Origin: DASXQK01 sp963757155 | GTDB lineage: Bacteria > Pseudomonadota > Alphaproteobacteria > Dongiales > Dongiaceae | Direction: 5' to 3' | Assembly: GCA_963757155.1 (NCBI GenBank) | Contig: CAVWQS010000028.1 | Location: 124,001 to 188,000, forward strand | Length of the DNA stretch: 64,000 nucleotides | Shown: one piece after another, positions 19,342 to 30,186 of the stretch | Numbering within the stretch: the first letter of the stretch is position 1 | Layout: the number at the start of each line of letters is the position of its first letter | Position numbers and translations under genes: made by a program | Notes under the pieces: model-generated | Database searches by the model: none | What the model was told of the DNA's origin: nothing | What the model saw: only the letters and a program-made list of their open reading frames with translations

Positions 19342-22300
19342 TTGTCTATCCTTGAGGCTATCAGGCGCCGACCGACCGTCCCCATTTCCGGGCCTGAAGA
19401 TGCCATCCGCGCCGAGCTCTTCAGCATCGAGCGTCTCGAGCAGCATGCCGAGAGCCTTGCCGCCGCCCAGCGCGTCACGCCGCGGCCGGTTGCCGGCCGG
19501 CCTTTGGCCACGCGGCTGCGCGACAACGGCAGGGTTCTGCTGGCCGCCTATCGCGCCATCGTCTCGGCGACCCGCGACAACTATCCGATCACGCCGGCGG
19601 CCGAATGGCTGATCGACAATTTCCACATCGTCCAGGACCAGATCCGCGAGATCCGGCGCGATCTTCCTCCGCGCTTCTATCGCGAGCTGCCCAAGCTCGC
19701 GGAGGGGCCGCTGGCCGGATATCCGCGCGTCTTCGGCCTGGCCTGGGCCTTCGTCGCCCATACGGACAGCCGTTTCGACGAGCAGATGCTCTGCCGGTTC
19801 GTCGCCGCCTATCAGCGGGTTCAGCCGCTCCTGATCGGCGAGCTCTGGGCGATCGCCATCACCTTGCGCATCGTCCTGGTGGAGAATCTCCGCCGGTCGG
19901 CGCAGCGGATCGTCGCCGGGCGCGAGGCCCGCCAGGCCGCCGATCTTTCGATCGACCGTCTCCTGGGGATGGATGGGGCGGAGGCGGAAACGGCGACGGC
20001 CGTCTTCGGCAATCTCGGATCGATGCCCTTGCCCGCCGCCTTTGCCGCCCAGCTGGTTCAGCGGCTGCGCGATCAGGATCCCAAGACGACGCCGGCCCTG
20101 CTCTGGCTGGACCAGAGGCTGGCCGCCCAGGGCACGACCGCCGACGAGATCGTCCGGGAGGAGCATCAGAGCCAGGGCGCATCGAACATCACGGTGCGCA
20201 ACATCATCACGAGCATGCGCCTGATCTCGGCCGTGAATTGGGCCGATTTGTTCGAGAAGATCAGCCTGGTCGATGCGGCGCTTCGGACGGGCAGCGGCTA
20301 TGGCGAGATGGATTTCCGCACCCGCGACCTCTATCGGCGCGCGATCGAGGAGCTGTCGCGCTATTCGACACATGCGGAGCTTGAGGTCACCCAGCTGGCC
20401 CTGGAGGCCGCCGGTGCGCAGGGTCAGCAGGGGACCGCAGCGGAAGAGGGGGCCGGGGCCGACGAGGATGCGGTGGCCGTGGCCCGCCGGCGCGACCCCG
20501 GTTATCACCTCATCGGCAAGGGGCGTCGCGGCTTCGAGAAGCAGCTCGGCTTTCAGATCCCGCCGCGCCAGTGGCTCGCCCGTGCCAATGAGGCGGTCGG
20601 CGTTTCGGGCTATCTGGGCGCGATTGCGATCGTCACCGCGATCATCGTCGCCCTGGCCGTGCTCTGGTGCGCGGAGGGGGGTGGCGGATGGCTCCTCTGG
20701 CTGCTGGGGATCCTCGCCGTCGTTCCCGCTTCGGATGCCGCCGTGGCGCTGGTGAATCGCGCCGCGACGAGGCGCTTCGGCGCCACCATCCTGCCGGGCC
20801 TGGCGCTGCGGGGCGGGGTGCCGGAGAGCTTGCGCAGCATGATCGTGGTGCCGACGCTCCTCACCAGCCGCGCCGCAATCGAGGAGCAGATCGAGCGTCT
20901 GGAGGTCCATTGCCTGGCGAATGACGTCGGCGATCTCAGCTTCGCTTTGCTCTCGGATTGGACGGATTCCGAGACGGAGACCGCCCCCGGCGACGATGAG
21001 CTGCTGGCGATCGCCGTCGAGGGCATTGCGCAGCTGAACCGCCGCCATGGCGCGAGCCCGGAAGGGGAGCGCTTCCTCCTGCTCCATCGGCGCCGGGTCT
21101 GGAACCCGGGGGAGGGAAAGTGGATCGGCTGGGAGCGCAAGCGCGGCAAGCTCCATGAGCTGAACCGGCTGCTGCGCGGCGCGACCGACACGACCTTTCT
21201 GCCCCTGGTCGGCCGCGCGCCGGCGGTGCCTTCGGGCGTGCGCTATGTCATCACTTTGGACGCCGATACGCGGCTGCCCCGCGGCTCCGTGAAGCGGCTC
21301 GTGGGCAAGATGGCCCACCCGCAGAACCGTCCCGAGCTCGATCCGCAGACCGGGCGGGTCGTCGCCGGCTATGGCGTGCTGCAGCCGCGCGTCACCCCCT
21401 CCTTGCCCACGGGACGCGAAGGATCGCAATTCCAGCGCATCTTCTCCAGCACCTCCGGCATGGATCCCTATGCCTTTGCCGTCTCCGACGTGTATCAGGA
21501 TCTCTTCGGCGAGGGCTCCTTCTCCGGCAAGGGCATCTACGATGTCGATGCTTTCGAGGCCGCCCTCAAGGGACGAATTCCCGAGAATGCGGTCCTCAGC
21601 CACGACCTTCTCGAGGGGATCTTCGCCCGCGCCGGGCTGGTGACCGATATCGAGCTCGTGGAGGAATATCCCTCCCGCTACAACGTCTCGGCGGCGCGCC
21701 AGCATCGCTGGGCGCGGGGCGATTGGCAGCTCCTTCCCTGGATTCTCGGCCTGCCGAGAATCTCCGGGAGCCAGCGGTCCAGCGCCGAGATCCCGCTGAT
21801 CGGCCGTTGGAAGATGGTCGACAATCTGCGCCGGACCCTCTCGGCGCCCGCCGCCTTCCTCGCCTTGCTGGCGGGATGGGTCCTGCCCTTCATGGATGCC
21901 AAGCTCTGGACCGCCCTCGTCCTCGTCAGCATCGCCATGCCCGCGCTTCTGCCCTTCCTGTCGGGAATCCTGCCCCGCCGGCTGGGGATCTCGAAGCGCA
22001 CCCATGCGAGCTCGCTCGCCGCCGACTTCGAGCTCGCCTTCGGGCAAACGGCCCTTCTGACGACGCTGCTGGCGGACCAGGCCTGGCTGATGGCCGATGC
22101 CATCGGGCGGACCCTCTATCGTCTCTTCCTGTCGCATCGCAGGCTGCTCGAGTGGGTCACCGCCGCCCAGGTGCAACTCGGCGCCGAGCTCGATCTCGCG
22201 GGATTCTATCGCCAGATGGCCGGGGGCTGCGTCCTCGCCGTGGTGGCGGGGATCCTCGTCGCCTGGCTGCAGCCGAGCTCTTTGCCGCTGGCAACGCCGT

Positions 22301-23811
22301 TCCTGGCCCTCTGGCTCCTCGCGCCGGCGATCGCGCGCTGGGTGAGCCAGCCGCCGCCGGAGGCCATTCATCGGCCGGTGTCCTTTGCGGATGCGCGGAC
22401 CCTGCGGCTGGTCGCCCGACGCACCTGGCATTTCTTCGAGAGCTTCGTGACGGCGGAGGACAATATGCTTCCGCCCGACAATTTTCAGGAGGATCCGAAG
22501 CCCACCGTCGCGCATCGCACCTCGCCGACCAATTTCGGCATGTATCTGCTCTCGGTGGTCGCCGCGCGCGACTTCGCCTGGCTCGGTCACCTCGATGCCG
22601 CGGACCGCTTGGAAGCGACCTTCGCCACCATGGGCAAGCTCGAGCGCTTCCGCGGACATTTCTTCAACTGGTACGACACCCGCGACCTGCGGCCTCTGGA
22701 GCCGAAATACGTCTCCTCGGTGGATAGCGGCAATCTGGCGGGGCATCTGATCGCGCTGGCCAATGCCTGCCGGGAGGCGATCGATCCCGCCATCGCCAGC
22801 GGCCATTGGATCGCCGGGGTGGAGGACGCGCTGGCCCTGGCGCGCGACGCTTTGCCGCCCGGGCCGGCACAAGCCTCGATCCGCAAGCGCCTGGAGGCAG
22901 AATTCGCGACCATCGACGGTTCTTTGGCCGCGGCGGCAGAGCCTGCTGCGGATGTTGCCCGCCAGCTCGCCGCCCTGGCCCTTCAGGCCGATAGCGCGAT
23001 CGCCCAGGCCGAGACATTCGCCGGTGAGGGCAGCGGCGGCCTCCTCGACGACACGCTGATCTGGCTGCGGGCATTGCGCGAATCCGTCAGAAGTCACCAG
23101 CGCGACCTCGATGAGCTGATGTCGCCCGCCGAGCCTCTGGCGGGAGACGGCACGCCCGGGCGGAGCGCGGCCGAAGGCCCGGAAGCGCCGGAGGTCACCG
23201 ACGACCTTCCCGCCGGCCGCCAGGCTTTGGAGCGCCGCCTCCTGGCGCTGGCGGAGCTGGCCTCGACGATCTCGGCCGAGATGGAATTCGGCTTTCTTCT
23301 CGACCCCGCGCGTCAGCTGCTCTCGATCGGATTTCAGGTGGGCGAGGGCAGCCTGGATCCGAGCTGCTACGATCTGCTCGCCTCCGAGGCGCGTCTGGCG
23401 AGCTTCGTGGCCATCGCGAAGGGCGATGTGCCGACCCGGCACTGGTTCCGGCTCGGACGCGCGCTCACGCCTGTGGATCGCGGCTCGGCGCTGATCTCCT
23501 GGTCGGGGTCGATGTTCGAATATCTGATGCCCTCGCTGGTGATGCGCGCGCCCACGGGCAGCTTGATCGAGGAAACCACCCGCCTGGTGGTGCGCCGGCA
23601 GATCAGCTATGGCGCCGAGCGCGGCGTGCCCTGGGGCGTCTCCGAATCCGCCTTCAACGCGCGCGATCTCGAATTCACCTATCAGTATTCGAACTTCGGC
23701 GTTCCCGGTCTGGGGCTGAAGCGCGGCCTGGGCCAGGACGTCGTCGTCGCGCCCTATGCGACCGGCCTGGCGGCGATGGTCGCCCCGGCCGCGGCGGCGC
23801 GGAACTATCGG
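19342..23811 (+). CDS. ndvB: Cyclic beta-1,2-glucan synthase, N-terminal part (GT84) up to a frameshift
   Basis: About 1,490 aa, the first half of an NdvB/ChvB-type synthase that polymerises UDP-glucose into beta-1,2-glucan and closes the ring for export to the periplasm. TTG 19342 has the ribosome site GAGGGGAAAGG; ATG 19306 in frame is the alternative. The N-terminus carries IRAELFSIERLEQHAESLAA, typical of the family. Paired membrane segments lie near residues 435-490, followed by the glycosyltransferase site YVITLDADTRLPRGS, SHDLLEG and RQHRWARGDWQ, then more membrane segments. At 23811 the frame is lost: AAARNYR must continue as RLMSVGGRGRYGWYEALDYT, which lies one base later. It and the next entry are one gene. 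The product protects against low osmolarity and matters for host interaction in rhizobia and Brucella. Confidence 0.88.
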
Positions 23812-23812
23812 C

Positions 23813-26800
23813 CGCCTGATGTCGGTCGGCGGCCGCGGCCGCTATGGCTGGTACGAGGCCTTGGACTACACCCCTTCGCGGGTGCCCGAGGGCGAGGAGG
23901 TGGCGATCGTTCGCGCCTATATGGCCCACCATCAGGGCATGACGGTGGTGGCCATCGCCAATGCCCTGCAGGACGGGATCATGCGCTCGCGCTTCCATGC
24001 CGAGCCCATGGTGCAGGCGACGGAGCTGCTGCTGCAGGAACGCCCGTCGCGCGACATCGTGGTCGCCCGCCCGCGGGCCGACGAGGTCAAGGCCGCGGCC
24101 AGGATCCGCGAGCTCATCCCGCCCATGCTCCGGCGATTCCGCTCGCCGCATGGCGCCGTTCCGCGCACGCATCTGCTGTCCAACGGCCGCTACAGCGTGA
24201 TGGTCACCAATGCCGGCGCCGGCTACAGCCGCTGGCGCGACCTCGCCGTGACGCGGTGGCGCGAGGATGTGACCTGCGATCCCTGGGGCTCCTTCGTCTT
24301 TCTGCGCGATACGGACAGCGGCGAGATCTGGTCGGCGGGCTACCAGCCCAGCGGGCGCGAGGCGGCCAGCTACGACGTCACCTTCTCCGAGGATCGGGTG
24401 GAATTCGTCCGGCGCGACGGCACCATCACGACCACCACGGTGATCGCCGTCTCACCCGAGGACGATGCCGAGGTTCGCCGCATCTCGATCGCCAACCAGG
24501 GCCACTTCCCGCGCGAGATCGAGCTCACCTCCTATGCCGAGCTGGTGCTGGCGCCGCAGTCTTCCGATGTGGCCCATCCCGCCTTCTCCAAGCTTTCCGT
24601 GCAGACGGAGTTCGTCGCCGAGGCCGGCACGCTATTGGCGACCCGTCGGCGCCGCTCGCCCGAGGAAACCGAGGTCTGGGCCGCCCATCTCGCCGTGGTC
24701 GAGGGCGAGACGGTGGGCGAGATGCAGTTCGAGACCGACAGGGCGCGCTTCATCGGGCGCGGCCATGGGCTGCGCTCGTCGCAATCCATGAATGCCAACC
24801 GGACGCTCTCCAATACGACCGGCACGGTGCTCGACCCGGTCTTCAGCCTGCGCCACCGCGTCCTGATCCCGCCGGGAATGACGGTCCGTGTGGCCTATTG
24901 GACCGTGGTCGCGCCGACGCGGCGCGAAGCCCTCGATCTGGCGGACCGGCATCATCAGCCTACGGCCTACGACCGCGCCGTGACCCTGGCCTGGACCCAG
25001 GCGCAGGTCCAGCTTCGCCATCTCGGCATCTCGGCCGACGAGGCCCATGTCTTCCAGCGCATCGCCAATCGGGTCCTCTATGCCGATCAGACCTTGCGGC
25101 CGTCATCGGACACGTTGCAGCGCAATCACTTCGGCCCGTCGATCCTGTGGCCCCACGGCATCTCCGGCGATCTGCCCATCGTTCTCGTGCGGATCGACGA
25201 GGTCGCCGATATGGAGATCGTCCGCCAGCTCTTCCGCGCCCATGAATATTGGCGCATGAAGCAGCTTGCCGTCGATCTGGTGATCCTGAACGAGCGGCCG
25301 CCTTCCTATGCCCAGGATCTCCAATCCGGCATCGAGACCGCGGCGCGGATGAGCCAGACCCGGACCGGCGAAGGGGTCGGGGGGAAAGTCTTCATCCTGC
25401 GATCCGATCTGGTCTCGGTCGACGCGCGCACGGCGCTCCAATCGGTGGCGCGGGCGGTGCTGCTCAGCCGTCGCGGCAGCGTCGCCGAGCAGGTGAAGCG
25501 CCTGCGCGAGGTGGCCCCCAATACGGTGCCGCCCGCCCGCCGCCCGGCCTCCTACCGCGTGGCGGAGGCGACATCGCGCCGCCCGGAGCTGGCGCATTTC
25601 AACGGGCTGGGCGGCTTCAGCAGCGATGGGCGGGAATATGTGACGATCCTCGGCCGGGGTCAGACCACGCCCGCACCCTGGGTCAATGTGATCGCCAATC
25701 CAACCTTCGGCTTCGAGGTCTCCGCCGAGGGCGGTTGCTACAGCTGGTCGGTCAACAGCAAGGAGAATCAGCTCACGCCCTGGTCGAACGATCCGGTCAT
25801 CGATCCGCCGGGCGAGGCCATCTACCTGCGCGACGAGGAGAATGGCGATGTCTGGACTCCCACGGCGCTCCCCATTCGCGAGGAGACCTCGCCCTATATC
25901 GCCCGCCACGGTCAGGGCTATAGCCGATTCGAGCATGCCGCCCGCGGCATCTCGCTCGAGCTCCTGCAATACGTCCCCCTGAAGGATCCGATCAAGATCT
26001 CCCGGCTGACGATCCGCAACGATTCGAAGCGCCATCGGCGGTTGTCGGTGACGGGCTATGTGGAATGGGTCCTGGGGACCTCGCGCGGGGCCTCGGGCCC
26101 GAATGTGGTGAGCGAGATCGATCCGGAAAGCGGCGTCATGCTGGCGCGCAACGCCTGGCGTCCCGAATTCGGGTCGAGGATCGCCTTCGCCGATCTCGGC
26201 GGGCGGCAGCAGCGATGGACGGGCGACCGCACGGAATTCCTCGGGCGGAACGGCGGGCCGGACTATCCCGCCGCCCTCGCCGGCGACACCCCGCTCTCCA
26301 ATCGGACCGGTGCGGGAATGGATCCCTGTGCCGTGCTGCAAACCCAGATCGATCTGGCGCCCAACGCCTCGACGGAGATCGTCTTCTTTCTCGGCGAGGC
26401 GGCGACCAGGGCCGAGGCCGTCGCCTTGATCATGCGCTACCGGAGCGCCGATCTCGACGCGGCCCTGAAAGAGGTAGTCCAGGAATGGGATGACGTCCTC
26501 GGCACGGTCCAGGTGAAGACGCCCGACGCCGCCATGGATGTGATGCTGAACCGCTGGCTGCTCTATCAGGCGCTCGCCTGCCGTATCGTGGCGCGCTCGG
26601 CCTTCTACCAGGCGGGTGGCGCCTATGGGTTCCGCGACCAGCTCCAGGACGGGATGGCGATGGCGGTCTCCCGGCCAGCGCTCGTCCGCGAGCATCTCCT
26701 GAGGGCCGCCGGCCGGCAATTCGCCGAGGGCGATTATCAGCATTGGTGGCTGCCCCATGCCGGCCAGGGCGTGCGGACGCGGATCTCCGACGATCGCGTC

Positions 26801-28105
26801 TGGCTGCCCTATGCGGTCGCCCATTACATCGAGGTCACCGGCGATCTCGCCGTCTTCGACGAGAGCGTTCCGTTTCTCGAAGGGCCCGTGCTGCGGCCGG
26901 GCGAGAACGAGTCCTTTTTCCAGCCCATGGTGGCCGATGAAAAGGCCACGCTGTTCGAGCATTGCGCGCTCGGGCTCGACCGCAGCCTCGCCAATGGCGT
27001 GCACGGCCTGCCGCTGATGGGGACCGGCGACTGGAACGACGGCATGAACCGGGTGGGAATCGAAGGCAAGGGCGAGAGCGTGTGGCTCGCCTGGTTCCTC
27101 TACGCCACGCTCCAGGCCTTCGCGCCTTTGGCCGAAGCGCGCGGCGAGCACGCCCGCGCGGCGGCATGGCGACATCATGCGGCGGCGCTCAGGGACTCGG
27201 TGGAGCGCGAGGCCTGGGACGGCGAGTGGTATCGGCGCGGCTATTTCGACGACGGAACGCCGCTGGGCTCGGCCTCGAGCAGCGAGTGCCGCATCGATTC
27301 CATCGCGCAGTCCTGGGGAGTCATCTCCGGCGGCGCCGATCCGGACCGTGCCCGGCAGGCCATGGCCAGCGCCGAACGCCAGCTCGTCGACCGCAAGAAT
27401 GGCCTGATGATGCTGTTCACCCCGCCCTTCGACAAGACGCCGCTCGATCCCGGCTATATCAAGGGCTATCCCACGGGCATCCGCGAGAACGGCGGGCAGT
27501 ACACCCATGCCGCACTCTGGTCGATCCTCGCCTATGCCATGCAGGGCGAGGGTGACAAGGCGGCCGAGCTATTCGCCATGCTGAACCCGATCAACCGCGC
27601 CGCCACGCCGGCCGATACCGAGCGCTACAAGGTCGAGCCCTATGTCGTCACCGCCGATATCTATTCGGCACCCCAGCATCTCGGGCGCGGCGGTTGGACC
27701 TGGTACACCGGCTCATCCGGCTGGATGCATCGCGTAGGCCTCGAGCGGATCCTGGGATTCCGGGTGCAAGGCAAGGTCCTGATCCTCGATCCCTGCATCC
27801 CCCGGGGCTGGCCGCGTTTCGAGATCACTTACCGCTATGGCGCCTCGCGCTATGAGATCGCGATCGGCAATCCTGAGGGGGTCAATCGGGGGGTGGCGAA
27901 AGTAGAGCTGGACGGCAAGGCCTTGCCGCAAGGGCCGGCCCGGATTCCCCTGGTCGATGATGGGGCCACCCATCGGGTGCAGGTCACCCTCGGGCCGGAG
28001 GCACCGGCGGGCGAGGGACGGTCTGCGACCGGTGTCGAGACACCAGCCCCGGTCAGTGTGGGCGCTGCAGCTCCAGCAGCTTCCGGTTCAGCTCTTCCTC
28101 GCTGA
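23813..28105 (+). CDS. ndvB: Cyclic beta-1,2-glucan synthase, C-terminal part (GH94 phosphorylase domain) after the frameshift
   Basis: About 1,430 aa in the frame that follows the break. It begins in the family segment GRYGWYEALDYTPSRVPEGE and contains two carbohydrate-binding/GH94-type halves, ending in the glycoside-phosphorylase catalytic region GTGDWNDGMNRVGIEGKGES (about 3.2 kb into this part). In the known enzyme this domain trims the chain by phosphorolysis to set ring size. One base too many between 23809 and 23815 (CGGCCGC instead of CGGCGC) separates it from the first part. The full length of about 2,920 aa fits the family (about 2,800-2,900). The last 53 bases overlap a convergent small gene. 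Confidence 0.88.
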   Translation, partial: RLMSVGGRGRYGWYEALDYTPSRVPEGEEVAIVRAYMAHHQGMTVVAIANALQDGIMRSRFHAEPMVQATELLLQERPSRDIVVARPRADEVKAAARIRELIPPMLRRFRSPHGAVPRTHLLSNGRYSVMVTNAGAGYSRWRDLAVTRWREDVTCDPWGSFVFLRDTDSGEIWSAGYQPSGREAASYDVTFSEDRVEFVRRDGTITTTTVIAVSPEDDAEVRRISIANQGHFPREIELTSYAELVLAPQSSDVAHPAFSKLSVQTEFVAEAGTLLATRRRRSPEETEVWAAHLAVVEGETVGEMQFETDRARFIGRGHGLRSSQSMNANRTLSNTTGTVLDPVFSLRHRVLIPPGMTVRVAYWTVVAPTRREALDLADRHHQPTAYDRAVTLAWTQAQVQLRHLGISADEAHVFQRIANRVLYADQTLRPSSDTLQRNHFGPSILWPHGISGDLPIVLVRIDEVADMEIVRQLFRAHEYWRMKQLAVDLVILNERPPSYAQDLQSGIETAARMSQTRTGEGVGGKVFILRSDLVSVDARTALQSVARAVLLSRRGSVAEQVKRLREVAPNTVPPARRPASYRVAEATSRRPELAHFNGLGGFSSDGREYVTILGRGQTTPAPWVNVIANPTFGFEVSAEGGCYSWSVNSKENQLTPWSNDPVIDPPGEAIYLRDEENGDVWTPTALPIREETSPYIARHGQGYSRFEHAARGISLELLQYVPLKDPIKISRLTIRNDSKRHRRLSVTGYVEWVLGTSRGASGPNVVSEIDPESGVMLARNAWRPEFGSRIAFADLGGRQQRWTGDRTEFLGRNGGPDYPAALAGDTPLSNRTGAGMDPCAVLQTQIDLAPNASTEIVFFLGEAATRAEAVALIMRYRSADLDAALKEVVQEWDDVLGTVQVKTPDAAMDVMLNRWLLYQALACRIVARSAFYQAGGAYGFRDQLQDGMAMAVSRPALVREHLLRAAGRQFAEGDYQHWWLPHAGQGVRTRISDDRVWLPYAVAHYIEVTGDLAVFDESVPFLEGPVLRPGENESFFQPMVADEKATLFEHCALGLDRSLANGVHGLPLMGTGDWNDGMNRVGIEGKGESVWLAWFLYATLQAFAPLAEARGEHARAAAWRHHAAALRDSVEREAWDGEWYRRGYFDDGTPLGSASSSECRIDSIAQSWGVISGGADPDRARQAMASAERQLVDRKNGLMMLFTPPFDKTPLDPGYIKGYPTGIRENGGQYTHAALWSILAYAMQGEGDKAAELFAMLNPINRAATPADTERYKVEPYVVTADIYSAPQHLGRGGWTWYTGSSGWMHRVGLERILGFRVQGKVLILDPCIPRGWPRFEITYRYGASRYEIAIGNPEGVNRGVAKVELDGKALPQGPARIPLVDDGATHRVQVTLGPEAPAGEGRSATGVETPAPVSVGAAAPAASGSALPR

Positions 28106-28439
28106 GGAGGATCGACTTCATATCGCCCAGGGGCAAAGCGAAGTTGCCCAGCTCGATCTTGTCCCGTGCCAGCTCCCGGAAGGCCTTGTTGTATTCGTCG
28201 AACAAGCGCTCGCAGAGCCGTTTCTCCGCGTCATAGCCCGAATAATCGTCGCGCTGAAGGACGCCGTTGCGAAGGGCAGCCGCGTGCAAGGCGTTCAAGA
28301 TCGCCTTGAGCGGCACCCGGCAGATCACCGTCTCAGGACCGCGCCTCGCCCTGAAGCAGAGCTCGGCGCGGCTGCCATGCTCGCTCGGGCTGCTGCCCTG
28401 CCAGATGATCCGGCGGTCGAAGGCGATGTCCGGCGTCAT
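28053..28439 (-). CDS. Hypothetical protein overlapping the end of ndvB
   Basis: 128 aa, ATG 28439. The protein is soluble, with an N-terminal beta-rich half (ELCFRARRGPETVICRVPLK) and a helical half rich in charged residues (FDEYNKAFRELARDKIELGN). I do not recognise the family. Its 3' end overlaps the glucan synthase gene by 53 bases in the convergent orientation. Confidence 0.6.
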   Translation of the reverse strand: MTPDIAFDRRIIWQGSSPSEHGSRAELCFRARRGPETVICRVPLKAILNALHAAALRNGVLQRDDYSGYDAEKRLCERLFDEYNKAFRELARDKIELGNFALPLGDMKSILLSEEELNRKLLELQRPH

Positions 28440-28481
28440 GCCCGCGAGGGCTCGTCGGCGCCGTCGAGAAGCGTGCGGCGC

Positions 28482-28601
28482 TTAGCGGCCGGGCTTGCCC
28501 TTCGGCGGCGGCGACAAAAGGCTTGCGGTCACGACCGTCGGCTTCTTCGCAGCCTTGGGCTTCTTGATCTCTCGGTTACTGCGTTTTTGACCCTTGGCCA
28601 T
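28482..28601 (-). CDS. Very small basic conserved protein
   Basis: 39 aa, beginning MAKGQKRSNREIKKPKAAKK. ATG 28601 has an excellent ribosome site (AAGGAG, 6 bases away). Proteins with the start MAKGQ.RSN.E.KKPK are widespread in proteobacteria and have no known role. It is strongly basic and probably unstructured. Its start overlaps the end of the upstream membrane protein gene by 26 bases, suggesting coupled translation. Confidence 0.7.
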   Translation of the reverse strand: MAKGQKRSNREIKKPKAAKKPTVVTASLLSPPPKGKPGR

Positions 28602-29166
28602 ATCCCATCTCCTTGTTGAATTGGAATTCTCGCAGGCAATCGCCCTTGCAATCCGCGGGCGCCCCGTTCGAATGCACGGCGATGGGTGCCCCGGAGCGAT
28701 CTTCGGCCGGCATCCCGTCGGACAGCGCCGCGAAAGCGGCGGCCGTGACGAGAGCCAGACAAAGCACCCAGGCCGCCATGCTGTACCAGCTCGACCGAGA
28801 ACGCGACGGGCGGTCCCGCGGAGTTGGCTCGGAGCGCGCCGGCGTGGGTTGCTTCGGTTCCGGGCGCGGCGGCGGCGCCGCTGCCGCGCCGGGCAAGAGG
28901 GCAATGAGACGCGCGACGATGCCCGCCACCTCCGAGGGTTGCCAGCTCGGCATCGGCACCTGCGCGATCATCGCGGCCAGGGCTTCCGTGGCCTTGGCTT
29001 GCGGCAGGCGCGCGAGCCGGCCCGCCTCCACCCAGGGGTCGGTCCCCAGCCGGGCGAGAACCGAGGCCACGCTCAGCGGCATGCCGCTGGCCTCCTCGCC
29101 AATCGACGCGAAGAGAAAATCGTCAAAGCTCGCGTTCAGCAGAGAAAAACGGGCCGGCATGGCCAT
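28576..29166 (-). CDS. Hypothetical single-pass membrane protein
   Basis: 196 aa, ATG 29166. The N-terminal 90 residues are helical (FDDFLFASIGEEASGMPLSV), then comes a proline-rich linker (APPPRPEPKQPTPARSEPTP), one membrane segment (about 130-150, MAAWVLCLALVTAAAFAAL) and a short end with two cysteines (ADCKGDC). This layout resembles cytoplasmic sensors or anti-sigma-like proteins but I see no family motif. The leader is AT-rich and has a TCTGGA/TCCAGA inverted repeat at 29180-29197, where no normal ribosome site is present. Confidence 0.6.
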   Translation of the reverse strand: MAMPARFSLLNASFDDFLFASIGEEASGMPLSVASVLARLGTDPWVEAGRLARLPQAKATEALAAMIAQVPMPSWQPSEVAGIVARLIALLPGAAAAPPPRPEPKQPTPARSEPTPRDRPSRSRSSWYSMAAWVLCLALVTAAAFAALSDGMPAEDRSGAPIAVHSNGAPADCKGDCLREFQFNKEMGYGQGSKTQ

Positions 29167-29250
29167 TTGTTTTTCTTTTTCTGGAAAGAAATCCAGATTC
29201 AGATATGGCTTATTATTTAAGCATTTACAAGGGTTACAGAAATTTCGCTT

Positions 29251-30186
29251 TCAGTGCCGGTGCCGCTCCAGACATGACATCACCTCGGCGGCGCCCGGTA
29301 TGGGGGCGACGGCGCCATAGCCGGTCGTCGAGAGTGCGGCCGCCGCGACGGCGTAGCGGGCGGCGCTTTCGGGCTCGTCCCCAGCGAGGATACGGGCCAG
29401 GAATGCCCCGGCCAGCACATCGCCGGCACCCGTGCTGTCCACCGCGGCCACCGCCGGCGCCGGCAGGTGCAGCCGGCCCCGCCCGGTTGCGAGCAGGGCG
29501 CCGGCGCGGCCCTGCTTCAGGATGACGACCTCCGGCCCGAGGCTCAGATAGAAATCGATCAGGGCATCGGGATGTCGAATCTCCGTCAGGGCCTCGCCAT
29601 CCTCCTGGCTGACGAAGACATAGCGTGCCCGGCGGGCCGCGGCATGGATCACGTCGCGGGCGCGCGCCGCTGGCCAGAGCCGGGCGCGATAATTGGTGTC
29701 ATAGGCCACGGCGAGATTTGCCTGCCGGGCGATATCGATGGCCAAGGACACCGCCTCCGCCGCGGAATCCGAAATGGCCTGGCTGATGCCGGACGCATAG
29801 AAAATGCGGGTTCCCGCCACGGCCGCCCGGGGGAGATCCTGCGGCCCATAGGCGGCTGCGGCGGAGCCGGCGCGATAGAACAGGAACTCATGGCCATCGC
29901 CCTTGCGCATGACGAAATAGACGGCGGTGGGCCGATCGGAGCGTCGGATGACGGTTGACGTATCGACGCCCTCCTTCCGCCAGAGCTCCAGGAAGGCATC
30001 GCCGCCCATGTCCTCTCCCAGAGCCGTGACATAGCCGACGCGGGCCCCTTGTCGCGCGGCGGCTATGGCGGTGTTGGACGTGTCGCCCCCGAATCCCTGG
30101 AGATAGAGCCGCCGGCCATCGGACTCGGTCGGCAGCTGGCTGTATTCCAGCATGGGCTCGCCCATGCAGAGCAGATCGACGCTCAC
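29251..30186 (-). CDS. kdgK: 2-dehydro-3-deoxygluconokinase (PfkB family sugar kinase)
   Basis: 311 aa. GTG 30186 overlaps the stop of the aldolase gene (GTGA), typical of coupled translation. PfkB signatures are present: GGDTSNTAIAAARQGARVGY near the start and DSTGAGDVLAGAF near residue 255, whose GAGD holds the catalytic Asp. The enzyme phosphorylates 2-keto-3-deoxygluconate to KDPG, which the neighbouring aldolase splits into pyruvate and glyceraldehyde 3-phosphate. Other PfkB substrates cannot be excluded, but the pairing with eda makes KDG (or the galactose epimer) most likely. Confidence 0.87.
   Translation of the reverse strand: MSVDLLCMGEPMLEYSQLPTESDGRRLYLQGFGGDTSNTAIAAARQGARVGYVTALGEDMGGDAFLELWRKEGVDTSTVIRRSDRPTAVYFVMRKGDGHEFLFYRAGSAAAAYGPQDLPRAAVAGTRIFYASGISQAISDSAAEAVSLAIDIARQANLAVAYDTNYRARLWPAARARDVIHAAARRARYVFVSQEDGEALTEIRHPDALIDFYLSLGPEVVILKQGRAGALLATGRGRLHLPAPAVAAVDSTGAGDVLAGAFLARILAGDEPESAARYAVAAAALSTTGYGAVAPIPGAAEVMSCLERHRH

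Noticed and set aside
19132..23442. A 1,436-codon open frame on the minus strand antisense to the glucan synthase gene
   Set aside because: It lies opposite a recognised glycosyltransferase with real active-site motifs. The antisense peptide is low-complexity and has none.
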